This document shows, piece by piece, positions 33,808 through 42,166 of a DNA stretch of 64,000 nt (position 1 is the first letter of the stretch; every line of letters begins with the position of its first letter). A model generated the notes under the pieces. That model was not told the DNA's origin. It saw only the letters and a program-made list of their open reading frames with translations, and did no database searches. The translations under genes and the position numbers were made by a program. The stretch comes from Hungatella_A sp034142505 (lineage in GTDB: Bacteria; Bacillota; Clostridia; Lachnospirales; Lachnospiraceae). The stretch covers positions 1-64,000 of the forward strand of contig JAWZDV010000054.1 of assembly GCA_034142505.1 (NCBI GenBank), read 5' to 3'.

Positions 33808-35543
33808 TCCGCCCCCTCTTTCGCCTGTGCCTCGTAAAGCCTCCGGTAAGCGCCTTCCACCGCAAACAGTTCTTTATGGGTTCCGGTCTGCACCACTCTT
33901 CCTCCGTCCAGCACATAGATCCGATCCGCCTCCCGGATGGTTTTCAGCCGATGGGCCACCACCACCGTAGTACGGCCTTTTTGCAGTTTTGCCAGTGACT
34001 TCTGCAATTGCTCTTCCGTCACCGTATCCAGTGCGCTTGTCGGCTCATCCAGAAGCAGAATCGGCGCATCCTTATAAAAAGCCCGTGCGATAGTCATTCT
34101 CTGGCGCTGCCCACCGGAGACCGAGGCCCCCCGCTCACCCACTTTTGTCTTCAAACCAGCCGGCATTTCCTGTATGGCCTGAGTGAGACCGGCGTCCTCC
34201 AATGCTTTCCAGACTCGCTGCTTTTCTTCCTCTGTCTCACAGGACTTTCCGCAGATATTTTCCTCCACTGTGGCTGGGAACAGAAATGCATCCTGAAACA
34301 CCGGGGCTATCTGTTCCCTCAGAGATTTGAGATTCCATTCCCGCACAGACCGCCCCATGCACCGGAGTTCCCCGTTATCTGGTTCATATACGCCCATCAG
34401 CAGAGAGAGAATTGTCGATTTTCCGCTGCCGCTGCTTCCGACAAACGCCGTCATGCTGCCCGGCTCCACCCGGAACGATACCCCATCCAGCACCTTCTCT
34501 TTTTTATCGTAACTGAAGGAAACGTCCACCGCCTCAAATACCGGCTCCCCAGGACATTCAGAAAGATCGGACGCGCCATCCTCCCGCTCCTGTGGTGCAT
34601 CCAGAAATAGGCAGATTCTGCCAGCAGCCACCTTCGCCTGCTGTGTGACCGCACTTACACTCGCTACCTTTGGGATCAGTCCGCTGAATCTCTGGACAGC
34701 CATCTGGACAAAGCTGACCAGGAAACCGGCCGTTACATCCCCCCGCATCAGAAACACCACGCCCACTGCCGCCGCTGCAAAACCTGGCAGGTAGCTGCTG
34801 ATATTTCCAATACTCTGGCTCAGTCCCTGATAAATACTGCTCTTTTGCTGTGCCGTCATCTGTTCCTTTAGTGCCCGGCCCACTTTCACTTCCATCGCTT
34901 CTTCCAGGCCATAGGCTTTGATCTGTTCCGGATCAGACAGAACTTCCTGCATCTGCGCCATGGCTCCGGCAGCCTGTTTCCGTTGAATTTCCATCGTTTT
35001 CTTCAGTGGTTTTGAGATCTGTCCAAACAGAGGCACCAGCATTACCACAATGGGAAATGCAAGTACAGTCAGCAGCACATTCTGGGATAATGCATAACAG
35101 ATAGCCCCTATGTAATAGGTTATCTGCTGAATAAATGTGGCGCAGCCGGCCTGCGTCCATCTTAAGAACAGATCCACATCGGAGGTGCTGGTGGATATCA
35201 GTTCTCCTGTACGTGTTTCTCCCAGCCAGGAAGCGGACAGCCGTGGGAGTTTTGCCCCCATCGCTTTCATTGCCTCACTCCGCACATGTCCCATATACCG
35301 CTCTTCACAATAGGAGTACGCCGTGTTAATCGGAATATTGGCAAGCATGGCAATCATCATTAGGATGATATGATACCAAACCCGTCCGCCGGTCAGGACC
35401 GCGTCTGTGGTCATTGCCAGTGTCACCGCACATCCGATATCACGCACGGTCCGGCAGACGGAGCATACCAACACCCCGGCCAGCCAGGAATACCCGCCGA
35501 ACCGCTTCACCATTTCCAGCAGAAGATGATCTTTCTTTTTCAT
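33804..35543 (-). CDS. ABC exporter half-transporter 1 (membrane + ATPase domains)
   Basis: 579 aa. Six-helix membrane domain (about 20-310) then nucleotide-binding domain: Walker A GSSGSGKST, Q-loop PVFQDAFLF, signature VSGGQRQRMTIARA, Walker B ILLLDEPTSALD, H-loop VAHRLK. The catalytic Glu after Walker B is present (DEP) as in the partner (DEA). Start at ATG 35543, which is 9 nt from the GAGGGGGGG ribosome site; ATG 35552 abuts that site. First gene of the leftward exporter pair; a MarR gene follows. Confidence 0.88.
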   Translation of the reverse strand: MKKKDHLLLEMVKRFGGYSWLAGVLVCSVCRTVRDIGCAVTLAMTTDAVLTGGRVWYHIILMMIAMLANIPINTAYSYCEERYMGHVRSEAMKAMGAKLPRLSASWLGETRTGELISTSTSDVDLFLRWTQAGCATFIQQITYYIGAICYALSQNVLLTVLAFPIVVMLVPLFGQISKPLKKTMEIQRKQAAGAMAQMQEVLSDPEQIKAYGLEEAMEVKVGRALKEQMTAQQKSSIYQGLSQSIGNISSYLPGFAAAAVGVVFLMRGDVTAGFLVSFVQMAVQRFSGLIPKVASVSAVTQQAKVAAGRICLFLDAPQEREDGASDLSECPGEPVFEAVDVSFSYDKKEKVLDGVSFRVEPGSMTAFVGSSGSGKSTILSLLMGVYEPDNGELRCMGRSVREWNLKSLREQIAPVFQDAFLFPATVEENICGKSCETEEEKQRVWKALEDAGLTQAIQEMPAGLKTKVGERGASVSGGQRQRMTIARAFYKDAPILLLDEPTSALDTVTEEQLQKSLAKLQKGRTTVVVAHRLKTIREADRIYVLDGGRVVQTGTHKELFAVEGAYRRLYEAQAKEGAE

Positions 35544-35585
35544 CAAACACATCCCCCCCTCTATGTAGTAATCCTCAGTTATTTC

Positions 35586-35614
35586 AGTATAAGCGATGAT
35601 CATGATTAGATCAA
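35586..35614 (-). promoter_or_regulatory. Promoter of the ABC exporter operon
   Basis: Minus strand -35 TTGATC (35614-35609), 17-nt spacer, -10 TATACT (35591-35586). The -35 lies inside TTAGATCAAACTAA (35606-35619), whose TTAG/CTAA ends are inverted and which carries an AGTTTGATC half-site like the FabT boxes beside it. Confidence 0.5.
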
Positions 35615-35639
35615 ACTAAATTTTGGGGCCAAATAACTC

Positions 35640-35668
35640 TTGACAAATAGAACTACTTCCGATAATAT
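35640..35668 (+). promoter_or_regulatory. Promoter of the fatty-acid synthesis operon
   Basis: -35 TTGACA (35640-35645), 17-nt spacer, -10 TAATAT (35663-35668), 77 nt upstream of fabH. Confidence 0.6.
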
Positions 35669-35669
35669 T

Positions 35670-35686
35670 AGTTTGAATATCAAAAC
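35670..35686. promoter_or_regulatory. FabT-like operator at the fabH promoter
   Basis: AGTTTGAATATCAAAAC is a near-palindrome of the AGTTTGAnnnTCAAACT type recognised by the MarR-family repressor FabT. It directly follows the -10 box and so covers the likely transcription start. No fabT gene is next to fabH here, so the repressor would be encoded elsewhere. Confidence 0.55.
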
Positions 35687-35744
35687 ATTTTAAACTCTAA
35701 CTATTTTTATAATCAAGAAAGATAGAATTCAGATAGGAAAAACT

Positions 35745-36707
35745 ATGACGACAAAAATAATTGGAACAGGTTCTTATGTGCCGGAGCTGGTGGTGACCAA
35801 CGACGACTTAGCAAAGGTGGTGGAGACCAGTGACGAGTGGATTCGGTCCAGGACGGGGATTCGCGAGAGGAGAATCGCGGACGGCTTCGGGACGTCGGAA
35901 TTGGCAGCGGGAGCGGCGGCGGCGGCACTAGGGGATGCGGGAATTGCGGCGGAAGAGATTGATCTCATTATCCTGGCCACTTCCTCACCGGATTACTGTT
36001 TTCCCAATGGGGCCAGCGAGGTGCAGAAGGCGATCGGGGCGGTGAATGCGGCGGCGTTTGATGTCAGTGCGGCCTGTACGGGATTTGTGTTTGCGCTGAA
36101 TACTATGCACGCGTTTCTGAAATCCGGGTTGTACCGGACGGGTCTGGTGATCGGTGCGGATGTGATGAGCAAGCTGACGGACTGGACGGACCGGGGTACC
36201 TGTGTACTGTTTGGCGACGGCGCGGGGGCGGTGGTTGTCCGTGCAGAAGAGACCGGGATTGTCCATATGGTGATGAAGGCGGACGGGAATAAGGGGCATG
36301 TTCTTACCTGCAAGGCCAGAACCACGGAGAATTTTTCCACGGGGAAGGAACCAGAGTTTGGGTATACAGCGATGGACGGTCAGGAAGTGTTCAAGTTTGC
36401 GGTAAAGAAGGTTCCTGAGTGTATCAGGCAGGTGCTGGATGAGAGCGGGACGGATATAGACGAAATTAAATATTTTGTGATGCATCAGGCAAATTACCGG
36501 ATTTTTGAATCCATAGCCAAACGGCTGAAGGTTTCTATGGACCGTATTCCCATGAATATGGACCGGTATGGCAATACCTCGGGAGGATCGGTTCCTCTGA
36601 TCCTGGATGAACTGAACCGGGATGGAAAATTGCTGCCGGGGGATAAGATTATTCTGTCGGGTTTTGGTGCAGGACTGACTTGGGGAGCCACTCTGATTGA
36701 GTGGTAA
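35745..36707 (+). CDS. Beta-ketoacyl-ACP synthase III
   Basis: 320 aa. Condenses acetyl-CoA (or a branched primer) with malonyl-ACP to start fatty-acid synthesis. Catalytic triad visible: Cys111 in DVSAACTGF, His in VMHQANYRIF (near 247) and Asn in RYGNTSGGSVP (near 277). N-terminal TKIIGTGSYVPELVVTNDDL and DEWIRSRTGIRERRI are typical of FabH. First gene of the operon; ribosome site GATAGGAAAAACT is modest. The 133-nt gap to acpP holds a second FabT-like box. Confidence 0.95.
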   Translation: MTTKIIGTGSYVPELVVTNDDLAKVVETSDEWIRSRTGIRERRIADGFGTSELAAGAAAAALGDAGIAAEEIDLIILATSSPDYCFPNGASEVQKAIGAVNAAAFDVSAACTGFVFALNTMHAFLKSGLYRTGLVIGADVMSKLTDWTDRGTCVLFGDGAGAVVVRAEETGIVHMVMKADGNKGHVLTCKARTTENFSTGKEPEFGYTAMDGQEVFKFAVKKVPECIRQVLDESGTDIDEIKYFVMHQANYRIFESIAKRLKVSMDRIPMNMDRYGNTSGGSVPLILDELNRDGKLLPGDKIILSGFGAGLTWGATLIEW

Positions 36708-36714
36708 TTAAAAC

Positions 36715-36797
36715 CCCATATAGTTTGATAGTCAAAGTAATGTCGGAATCTGTCGGATGATGCCGGATTATGATTTTCTCATTACTTTCTATATAGG
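36715..36797 (+). promoter_or_regulatory. fabH-acpP intergenic hairpin
   Basis: AAAGTAATG (36734-36742) pairs with CATTACTTT (36780-36788), and CCCATATAG on the left can extend to CTATATAGG on the right across a bulge. The FabT-like box is on the left strand of this structure. It could be an RNA processing or stability element separating the fabH message from the highly expressed acpP message. Confidence 0.4.
36722..36738. promoter_or_regulatory. Second FabT-like box, upstream of acpP
   Basis: AGTTTGATAGTCAAAGT matches the FabT operator pattern better than the copy at fabH (arms AGTTTGA and TCAAAGT). Its position between fabH and acpP suggests an internal promoter or a road-block; no convincing -35/-10 pair was found beside it. 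Confidence 0.55.
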
Positions 36798-36840
36798 AAA
36801 AAGAAAATATAAAAAATAAAAACAAAAGGAGATTACAATC

Positions 36841-37074
36841 ATGTTAGAGAAGATGAAAGAAATTATTGCAGAGCAGTTAAGCGTTGAGGCAGAGACTATT
36901 ACAGAGGCTTCTTCTTTTAAAGAGGATTTAGGAGCAGATTCTTTAGATTTATTTGAGCTGGTTATGGCGCTGGAGGATGAGTACTCTGTTGAGATTCCGG
37001 CTGAGGATTTACAGACATTGACAACGGTTGGCCAGGTTATGGATTATTTAAAGGCGAAGGGCGTGGAGGCGTAA
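36841..37074 (+). CDS. Acyl carrier protein
   Basis: 77 aa acidic four-helix protein. Ser34 in GADSLDLFELV is the phosphopantetheine attachment site. Carries the growing acyl chain for all Fab enzymes of this operon. AAAGGAG 10 nt upstream of ATG; codon use favours frequent codons, consistent with high expression. Confidence 0.96.
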   Translation: MLEKMKEIIAEQLSVEAETITEASSFKEDLGADSLDLFELVMALEDEYSVEIPAEDLQTLTTVGQVMDYLKAKGVEA

Positions 37075-37128
37075 GCATATAGTTCGCGGCGCAAGCATTA
37101 ACACAGATTGTATCACTGGGAGGAAACC

Positions 37129-38055
37129 ATGAAAACTAGAATTACAGAACTTTTAGGAATCGAATATCCCATTATCCAGGGCGGCATGGCATGGGTGGCT
37201 GAGCATCATCTGGCGGCGGCCGTATCGGAAGCCGGCGGGCTGGGACTGATTGGCGGCGCCAATGCACCGGCCGAGGTGGTGCGGGAAGAGATCCGCAAGG
37301 CCAAAGAACTGACAAAGAAACCCATCGGCGTCAACGTGATGCTGTTAAGCCCCCATGCTGATGAGGTGGCAAAGGTGGTCGTGGAGGAAGGCATCAAGGT
37401 GGTGACAACCGGCGCCGGAAATCCGGAGAAATATATGGAAATGTGGAAGGCCGCAGGCGTAAAGGTGATTCCGGTGGTTGCCTCGGTAGCGCTTGCAAGA
37501 CGGATGGAACGCTATGGCGCCGACGCTGTGGTTGCGGAGGGCTGTGAGTCTGGCGGACACATCGGAGAGCAGACGACGATGACTCTGGTTCCCCAGGTGG
37601 CAGACGCGGTATCCATTCCGGTGATCGCGGCAGGCGGCATCGGTGACGGTAGAGGCATCGCGGCGGCATTTATGCTGGGTGCGGAGGCTGTGCAGATCGG
37701 TACACGGTTTGTGGTTTCCAAAGAATCTATAGTACATGACAATTATAAGCAGAGAGTCATTAAGGCGAAGGATATTGATTCCGCCGTTACAGGAAGAAGC
37801 CATGGGCACCCCATCCGCTGTCTGAGAAACCAGATGACAAGAGAGTATGTGAAGCTGGAGCAGGAAGGGAAATCCTTTGAGGAACTGGAGTATTTAACAC
37901 TGGGTTCTCTGCGCAATGCGGTGATGGAAGGTGATATCATCAACGGCACCGTGATGGCAGGCCAGATTGCCGGTATGATTGATAAAGAGCAGACCTGTAA
38001 GGAAATGATGGATGAGATGATGGAACAGGCGTCAAAGCTGATGCATTGGAATTAA
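37129..38055 (+). CDS. FMN-dependent enoyl-ACP reductase FabK
   Basis: 308 aa TIM-barrel flavoprotein of the nitronate-monooxygenase superfamily: TRITELLGIEYPIIQGGMAWVA at the N-terminus, VVAEGCESGGHIGEQTTMTLVPQVADAVSIPVIAAGGIGDGRGIAAAFMLGAEAVQIGTRF (FMN phosphate-binding region). In this operon position it is FabK, the triclosan-resistant reductase replacing FabI. ATG 37129 follows GGGAGG by 6 nt; an upstream in-frame ATG at 37108 has no ribosome site. Confidence 0.93.
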   Translation: MKTRITELLGIEYPIIQGGMAWVAEHHLAAAVSEAGGLGLIGGANAPAEVVREEIRKAKELTKKPIGVNVMLLSPHADEVAKVVVEEGIKVVTTGAGNPEKYMEMWKAAGVKVIPVVASVALARRMERYGADAVVAEGCESGGHIGEQTTMTLVPQVADAVSIPVIAAGGIGDGRGIAAAFMLGAEAVQIGTRFVVSKESIVHDNYKQRVIKAKDIDSAVTGRSHGHPIRCLRNQMTREYVKLEQEGKSFEELEYLTLGSLRNAVMEGDIINGTVMAGQIAGMIDKEQTCKEMMDEMMEQASKLMHWN

Positions 38056-38072
38056 ATAAAGGAGTTTAGGTG

Positions 38073-38993
38073 ATGAGCAGAATTGCATTTATTTTCCCGG
38101 GGCAGGGAGCACAGTACTGTGGTATGGGTAAAGATTTTTATGAACAGACAAAAACAGGACGGAGAGTTTTCGACAGGGCGTCGGAGCTTCTGGGATTTTC
38201 CATGCCGGAGCTTTGCTTTACGGAAAATGACCGGCTGAATATTACGGAATATACACAGGCGGCCATGGTGACCACCAGCATTGCCATGATGGATGTGCTG
38301 AAGGAACATGGCGTGAAGCCGGATGTGGCGGCTGGTTTGAGCCTTGGGGAATATTGTGCGCTGGCAGCAGCTTCGGTTATGTCGGAGGAGGATGCCATCA
38401 CCACGGTTCGGCAGAGAGGAATTTTGATGCAGGAAGCGGTGCCGGCGGGGATTGGAGCCATGGCGGCGGTTCTTGCACTGGATGCGGGAAAAATTGAGGA
38501 AGTAATCAGCGGGATTGATGATGTTCAGATCGCCAATTATAACTGCCCGGGGCAGATCGTAATCTCCGGAAAAAAAGAGGCGGTGGAACAGGCCAACGCG
38601 GCATTGCTGGCGGCTGGGGCAAAACGCGCGATTCTGTTAAATGTTAGCGGTCCGTTCCATTCGGATATGCTGAAGGGCGCGGGCGAGAAGCTGGGAGCGG
38701 TGCTGAAACAAGTTAAGATCAGCCGGCCAGCGATTCCTTATGTGGCAAATGTGACGGCTTCTTACGTGACAAATGTGGATGAGGTAAAACCGCTGTTGGA
38801 AAAACAGGTATCTTCTTCTGTCAGATGGCAGCAGAGTGTGGAGACGATGATCGCTGACGGAGTTGATACGTTTATTGAAATTGGCCCGGGCAGAACACTG
38901 GCCGGATTTATGAAGAAGATTAACAGGGACGTAAAGGTCTTTAATATAGAGAAGCTGGAAGATGTTGAGAAGGTAGTGGAACAGCTGGGATAA
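38073..38993 (+). CDS. Malonyl-CoA:ACP transacylase
   Basis: 306 aa. IAFIFPGQGAQYCGMGKDFY, catalytic Ser in AAGLSLGEYCAL (near 90), His in SGPFHSDML (near 199), and EIGPGRTLAGFMKK near the end are the FabD motifs. Loads malonyl groups on AcpP. ATG 38073 has GGAG 8 nt upstream; a GTG at 38070 is closer. Confidence 0.95.
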   Translation: MSRIAFIFPGQGAQYCGMGKDFYEQTKTGRRVFDRASELLGFSMPELCFTENDRLNITEYTQAAMVTTSIAMMDVLKEHGVKPDVAAGLSLGEYCALAAASVMSEEDAITTVRQRGILMQEAVPAGIGAMAAVLALDAGKIEEVISGIDDVQIANYNCPGQIVISGKKEAVEQANAALLAAGAKRAILLNVSGPFHSDMLKGAGEKLGAVLKQVKISRPAIPYVANVTASYVTNVDEVKPLLEKQVSSSVRWQQSVETMIADGVDTFIEIGPGRTLAGFMKKINRDVKVFNIEKLEDVEKVVEQLG

Positions 38994-39020
38994 TCACGGC
39001 TGTCAGACAGGAGAAATGTT

Positions 39021-39761
39021 ATGTTAACTGATAAGATTGCATTGGTAACCGGCGCAAGCCGCGGGATTGGAAAAGAGATCGCGAAGACACTGGCAAGAGA
39101 CGGCGCGACGGTGATTGTCAATTATAACGGTTCGGCAGCGAAAGCCGAGGAAACGGTGGCTGAGATTTTAGCGGCCGGTGGGAAGGCAGAGGCGGTACAG
39201 TGTGATGTTTCTGACTTTGCAAAATCCGGAGAACTGATGGAGTATGTGATTAAGGCTTACGGAAAGCTGGATATTCTGGTAAACAATGCGGGAATTACGA
39301 GAGACGGATTGCTGATGAAAATGTCGGAAGCGGATTTTGATTCCGTGATCAATACTAACTTAAAGGGGGCATTTAACTGCATGCAGCATGTGGCCCGCCA
39401 GATGATCAAGCAGAAGGGCGGCCGGATCATCAATATCGCCTCTGTGGTTGGCATTATGGGAAATGCGGGGCAGGTGAATTACGCGGCCTCCAAGGCAGGT
39501 ATCATCGGTATGACGAAGTCGGCGGCGCGGGAGATGGCAAGCCGGGGAATCACGGTAAATGCCATTGCGCCCGGCTTTATTGTGACAGAAATGACGGATG
39601 TGCTGTCGGATGCGGTGAAGGATGCGATGAAGCAGCAGATTCCCATGAAGACATTTGGCGAGACATCGGATGTGGCGGAGACGGCAGCATTTTTGGCATC
39701 GGATAAGGCGAGATATATTACCGGCCAGGTGATCAGTGTTGACGGCGGTATGGCAATGTAA
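39021..39761 (+). CDS. 3-ketoacyl-ACP reductase
   Basis: 246 aa short-chain dehydrogenase. NADPH-binding TGASRGIGKEIA (10-21), NNAGITRDG, catalytic Ser in IASVVGIMG, YAASKAGIIGMTK (Tyr-x-x-x-Lys), and the C-terminal YITGQVISVDGGMAM typical of FabG. AGGAG lies 9 nt before ATG. Confidence 0.95.
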   Translation: MLTDKIALVTGASRGIGKEIAKTLARDGATVIVNYNGSAAKAEETVAEILAAGGKAEAVQCDVSDFAKSGELMEYVIKAYGKLDILVNNAGITRDGLLMKMSEADFDSVINTNLKGAFNCMQHVARQMIKQKGGRIINIASVVGIMGNAGQVNYAASKAGIIGMTKSAAREMASRGITVNAIAPGFIVTEMTDVLSDAVKDAMKQQIPMKTFGETSDVAETAAFLASDKARYITGQVISVDGGMAM

Positions 39762-39865
39762 TGGATTTGACAGATAAACGGTAACCGGAACCGGTCATGA
39801 AATGACGGGCGGCGGAAGAATCGTGGCAGGTTTGGATGGAATCAGGGAAAGGAACGGAAATAACG

Positions 39866-41104
39866 ATGAAGAACAGAGTTGTTGTAACAGGAATGGGAGC
39901 CATCACACCGATTGGCAATGATGTGGAGAGTTTCTGGAACGGATTGAAGGAAAAGAAAGTGGGCATTGGGCCGATTACGTACTTTGATACCACGGATTAT
40001 AAAGCAAAACTGGCGGCAGAGGTGAAGGACTTTGACGCGAAAAATTATATGGACCCGAAAGCGGCAAAGAGGATGGAAGTATTTTCCCAGTTTGCGGTGG
40101 CAGCTTCTAAGGAGGCGCTGGAGGATGCGGGGATCGATATGGAGAAAGAAAATCCGTTCCGAGTTGGCGTCAGCGTTGGCTCCGGCATTGGGAGTCTTCA
40201 GTCTGTGGAGAGAGAGCATAAGAAGCTGCTGGAGAAAGGGCCGAACCGTGTGAATCCATTGCTGGTTCCTATGATGATCGGCAATATGGCGGCGGGAAAT
40301 GTGGCGATCCAGTTTGGTTTAAAGGGTAAATGCATCAATGTGGTGACGGCCTGTGCGACAGGGACTCATTCCATCGGAGAAGCGTTCCGCTCCATTCAGT
40401 ATGGTGAGGCGGAAGTGATGGTGGCAGGCGGGACCGAAGCCAGTATCTGCCCGATTGGCGTAGCCGGATTTACCGCGCTTACTGCATTAAACACAACGGA
40501 GGACCCGTTGAGAGCATCCATTCCGTTTGATAAAGAGCGTTCCGGATTTGTCATGGGAGAGGGTGCCGGTGTTGTGGTTCTGGAATCTTTAGAGCATGCA
40601 AAAGCGCGTGGGGCTCATATTTATGCTGAGGTTGTAGGCTATGGAGCGACATGTGACGCCTATCATATCACATCCCCGGCAGAGGATGGAAGCGGAGCGG
40701 CCATGGCAATGACTTACGCGATCCAGGATGCCGGCGCGGCGCCGGAGGATATCGACTATGTCAATGCCCACGGAACCAGCACTCATCACAACGACCTGTT
40801 TGAGACAAAGGCTATTAAGACGGCCCTTGGCACTCATGCGAATGAGGTGCATATCAATTCCACCAAATCCATGATCGGCCATCTCCTGGGAGCCGCAGGC
40901 GGTGTGGAGTTTATCACCTGTGTGAAATCCATTGAAGAGGGGTATGTTCATGCGACGGCCGGACTTGAGATCGATGATGAAGAGTGTGATTTGAATTATA
41001 CCAAGGGCGAAGGTGTGAGTACACCGGTCCGCTACGCCATCAGCAATTCCCTTGGTTTTGGCGGGCACAATGCCAGTCTTTTAGTAAAGCGGTTTGAAGA
41101 ATAG
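39866..41104 (+). CDS. Beta-ketoacyl-ACP synthase II
   Basis: 412 aa thiolase-fold condensing enzyme. Cys163 in NVVTACATGTHSI, His in VNAHGTSTHHND and His in NSTKSMIGHLLGAAGG form the Cys-His-His triad of FabF/FabB. Start MKNRVVVTGMGAITPIGND at ATG 39866 is the classical FabF N-terminus; a start ten codons upstream would add unrelated residues. Performs chain elongation. Confidence 0.95.
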   Translation: MKNRVVVTGMGAITPIGNDVESFWNGLKEKKVGIGPITYFDTTDYKAKLAAEVKDFDAKNYMDPKAAKRMEVFSQFAVAASKEALEDAGIDMEKENPFRVGVSVGSGIGSLQSVEREHKKLLEKGPNRVNPLLVPMMIGNMAAGNVAIQFGLKGKCINVVTACATGTHSIGEAFRSIQYGEAEVMVAGGTEASICPIGVAGFTALTALNTTEDPLRASIPFDKERSGFVMGEGAGVVVLESLEHAKARGAHIYAEVVGYGATCDAYHITSPAEDGSGAAMAMTYAIQDAGAAPEDIDYVNAHGTSTHHNDLFETKAIKTALGTHANEVHINSTKSMIGHLLGAAGGVEFITCVKSIEEGYVHATAGLEIDDEECDLNYTKGEGVSTPVRYAISNSLGFGGHNASLLVKRFEE

Positions 41105-41121
41105 GAACGGGGGAATACCAG

Positions 41122-41655
41122 ATGGAGATTCAGGATATTTTAACGCTGATTCAAGCGGTAGATGAACATAAACTGACAGAATTGAAATTGGATGACGGGA
41201 ATTTGAAGTTATCTTTAAAGAAAGAGGAAGCGTCCCGGATTGTAAATGTGACCGGCGGCGGATACCAGAGTGCACCGGGATGGACGGCTGTGGGAGATAT
41301 GGCGGCAGGTGTGGCCGGAGTGCCAGGGATGACCGGAGTGTCGGAAATGGCTGGAATGCCAGGAGTTATGGCCGACGGCATTTCCGGGGAAGAGAAGAAT
41401 GGAGCAGCTGGGATTGATTCTGACAAGGTGGTAAATTCTCCGCTGGTGGGAACCTTCTATAACGCAGCGTCACCGGATGCGGAGCCGTTTGTGAAGGTTG
41501 GAGACACGGTGAAAAAGGGCCAGGTGATGGGAATCATTGAGGCCATGAAACTGATGAATGAGATTGAGTGTGAGTTTGACGGAGTGGTGGAAGCTGTGCT
41601 GGTTGGCAACGAGGATGTAGTGGAGTACGGACAGCCGTTGTTCCGGATTCGGTAA
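41122..41655 (+). CDS. Biotin carboxyl carrier protein of acetyl-CoA carboxylase
   Basis: 177 aa. N-terminal helix (MEIQDILTLIQAVDEHKLTELKLDDGNLKLSLKKE), a Gly/Ala/Met-rich flexible linker (about 45-100), and the C-terminal biotinyl domain (about 100-177) with biotin-Lys in IEAMKLMNEIECEF. Substrate of the biotin carboxylase three genes downstream. Linker composition is unusually Met/Gly/Val rich (MAGVPGMTGV-type repeats). Confidence 0.95.
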   Translation: MEIQDILTLIQAVDEHKLTELKLDDGNLKLSLKKEEASRIVNVTGGGYQSAPGWTAVGDMAAGVAGVPGMTGVSEMAGMPGVMADGISGEEKNGAAGIDSDKVVNSPLVGTFYNAASPDAEPFVKVGDTVKKGQVMGIIEAMKLMNEIECEFDGVVEAVLVGNEDVVEYGQPLFRIR

Positions 41656-41730
41656 TTCGCGGAATGTGGTGTAAGGAGAATTCTTAGGGTGCGGACGGGA
41701 GAAGCCTGACTGCACAGATTGGAGAGTAAT

Positions 41731-42153
41731 ATGTTGGGAATTAAAGAGATACAGGAGATTATTCCACACCGTCATCCATTTCTGCTGGTTGACTGTATTG
41801 AGGAACTGGAGCCGGGTGTGAGAGGGGTTGGCTATAAATGTGTGACGTTTAATGAACCGTTTTTTGCGGGACATTTTCCAGGGGAACCGGTGATGCCGGG
41901 TGTGCTGATCATCGAGGCGCTTGCGCAGGTTGGCTGTGTGGCTATGCTGAGTGTGGATGCCTACAAGGGAAAGACCGGTTACTTTGGCGCTATCAATAAC
42001 GCTAAATTCAAACAGATGGTCCGTCCGGGTGACAAACTGCGTCTGGAGTGCGAGATCATCAAACAGAAGGGGCCGGTGGGAATCGGCAAAGCCACTGCTA
42101 CCGTGGACGGCAAACTGGCCGCCAGCGCGGAACTGACATTTATGATTGGATAG
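41731..42153 (+). CDS. 3-hydroxyacyl-ACP dehydratase
   Basis: 140 aa hot-dog fold. IPHRHPFLLVDCIEEL carries the catalytic His and AGHFPGEPVMPGVLIIEALAQVG the catalytic Glu helix. ATG 41731 follows GGAGAG by 6 nt; the protein then begins MLGIKEIQEIIPHRHP, the usual FabZ start. Confidence 0.95.
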   Translation: MLGIKEIQEIIPHRHPFLLVDCIEELEPGVRGVGYKCVTFNEPFFAGHFPGEPVMPGVLIIEALAQVGCVAMLSVDAYKGKTGYFGAINNAKFKQMVRPGDKLRLECEIIKQKGPVGIGKATATVDGKLAASAELTFMIG

Positions 42154-42166
42154 GGGATAGAAGCTG

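Noticed and set aside
34008..34610. 200-aa plus-strand ORF opposite the ABC exporter
   Set aside because: It is an antisense reading frame over conserved ATPase motifs, with no start signals.
37129..38055. Nitronate monooxygenase annotation for this gene
   Set aside because: Same superfamily, but its place inside the fab operon between acpP and fabD identifies it as FabK.
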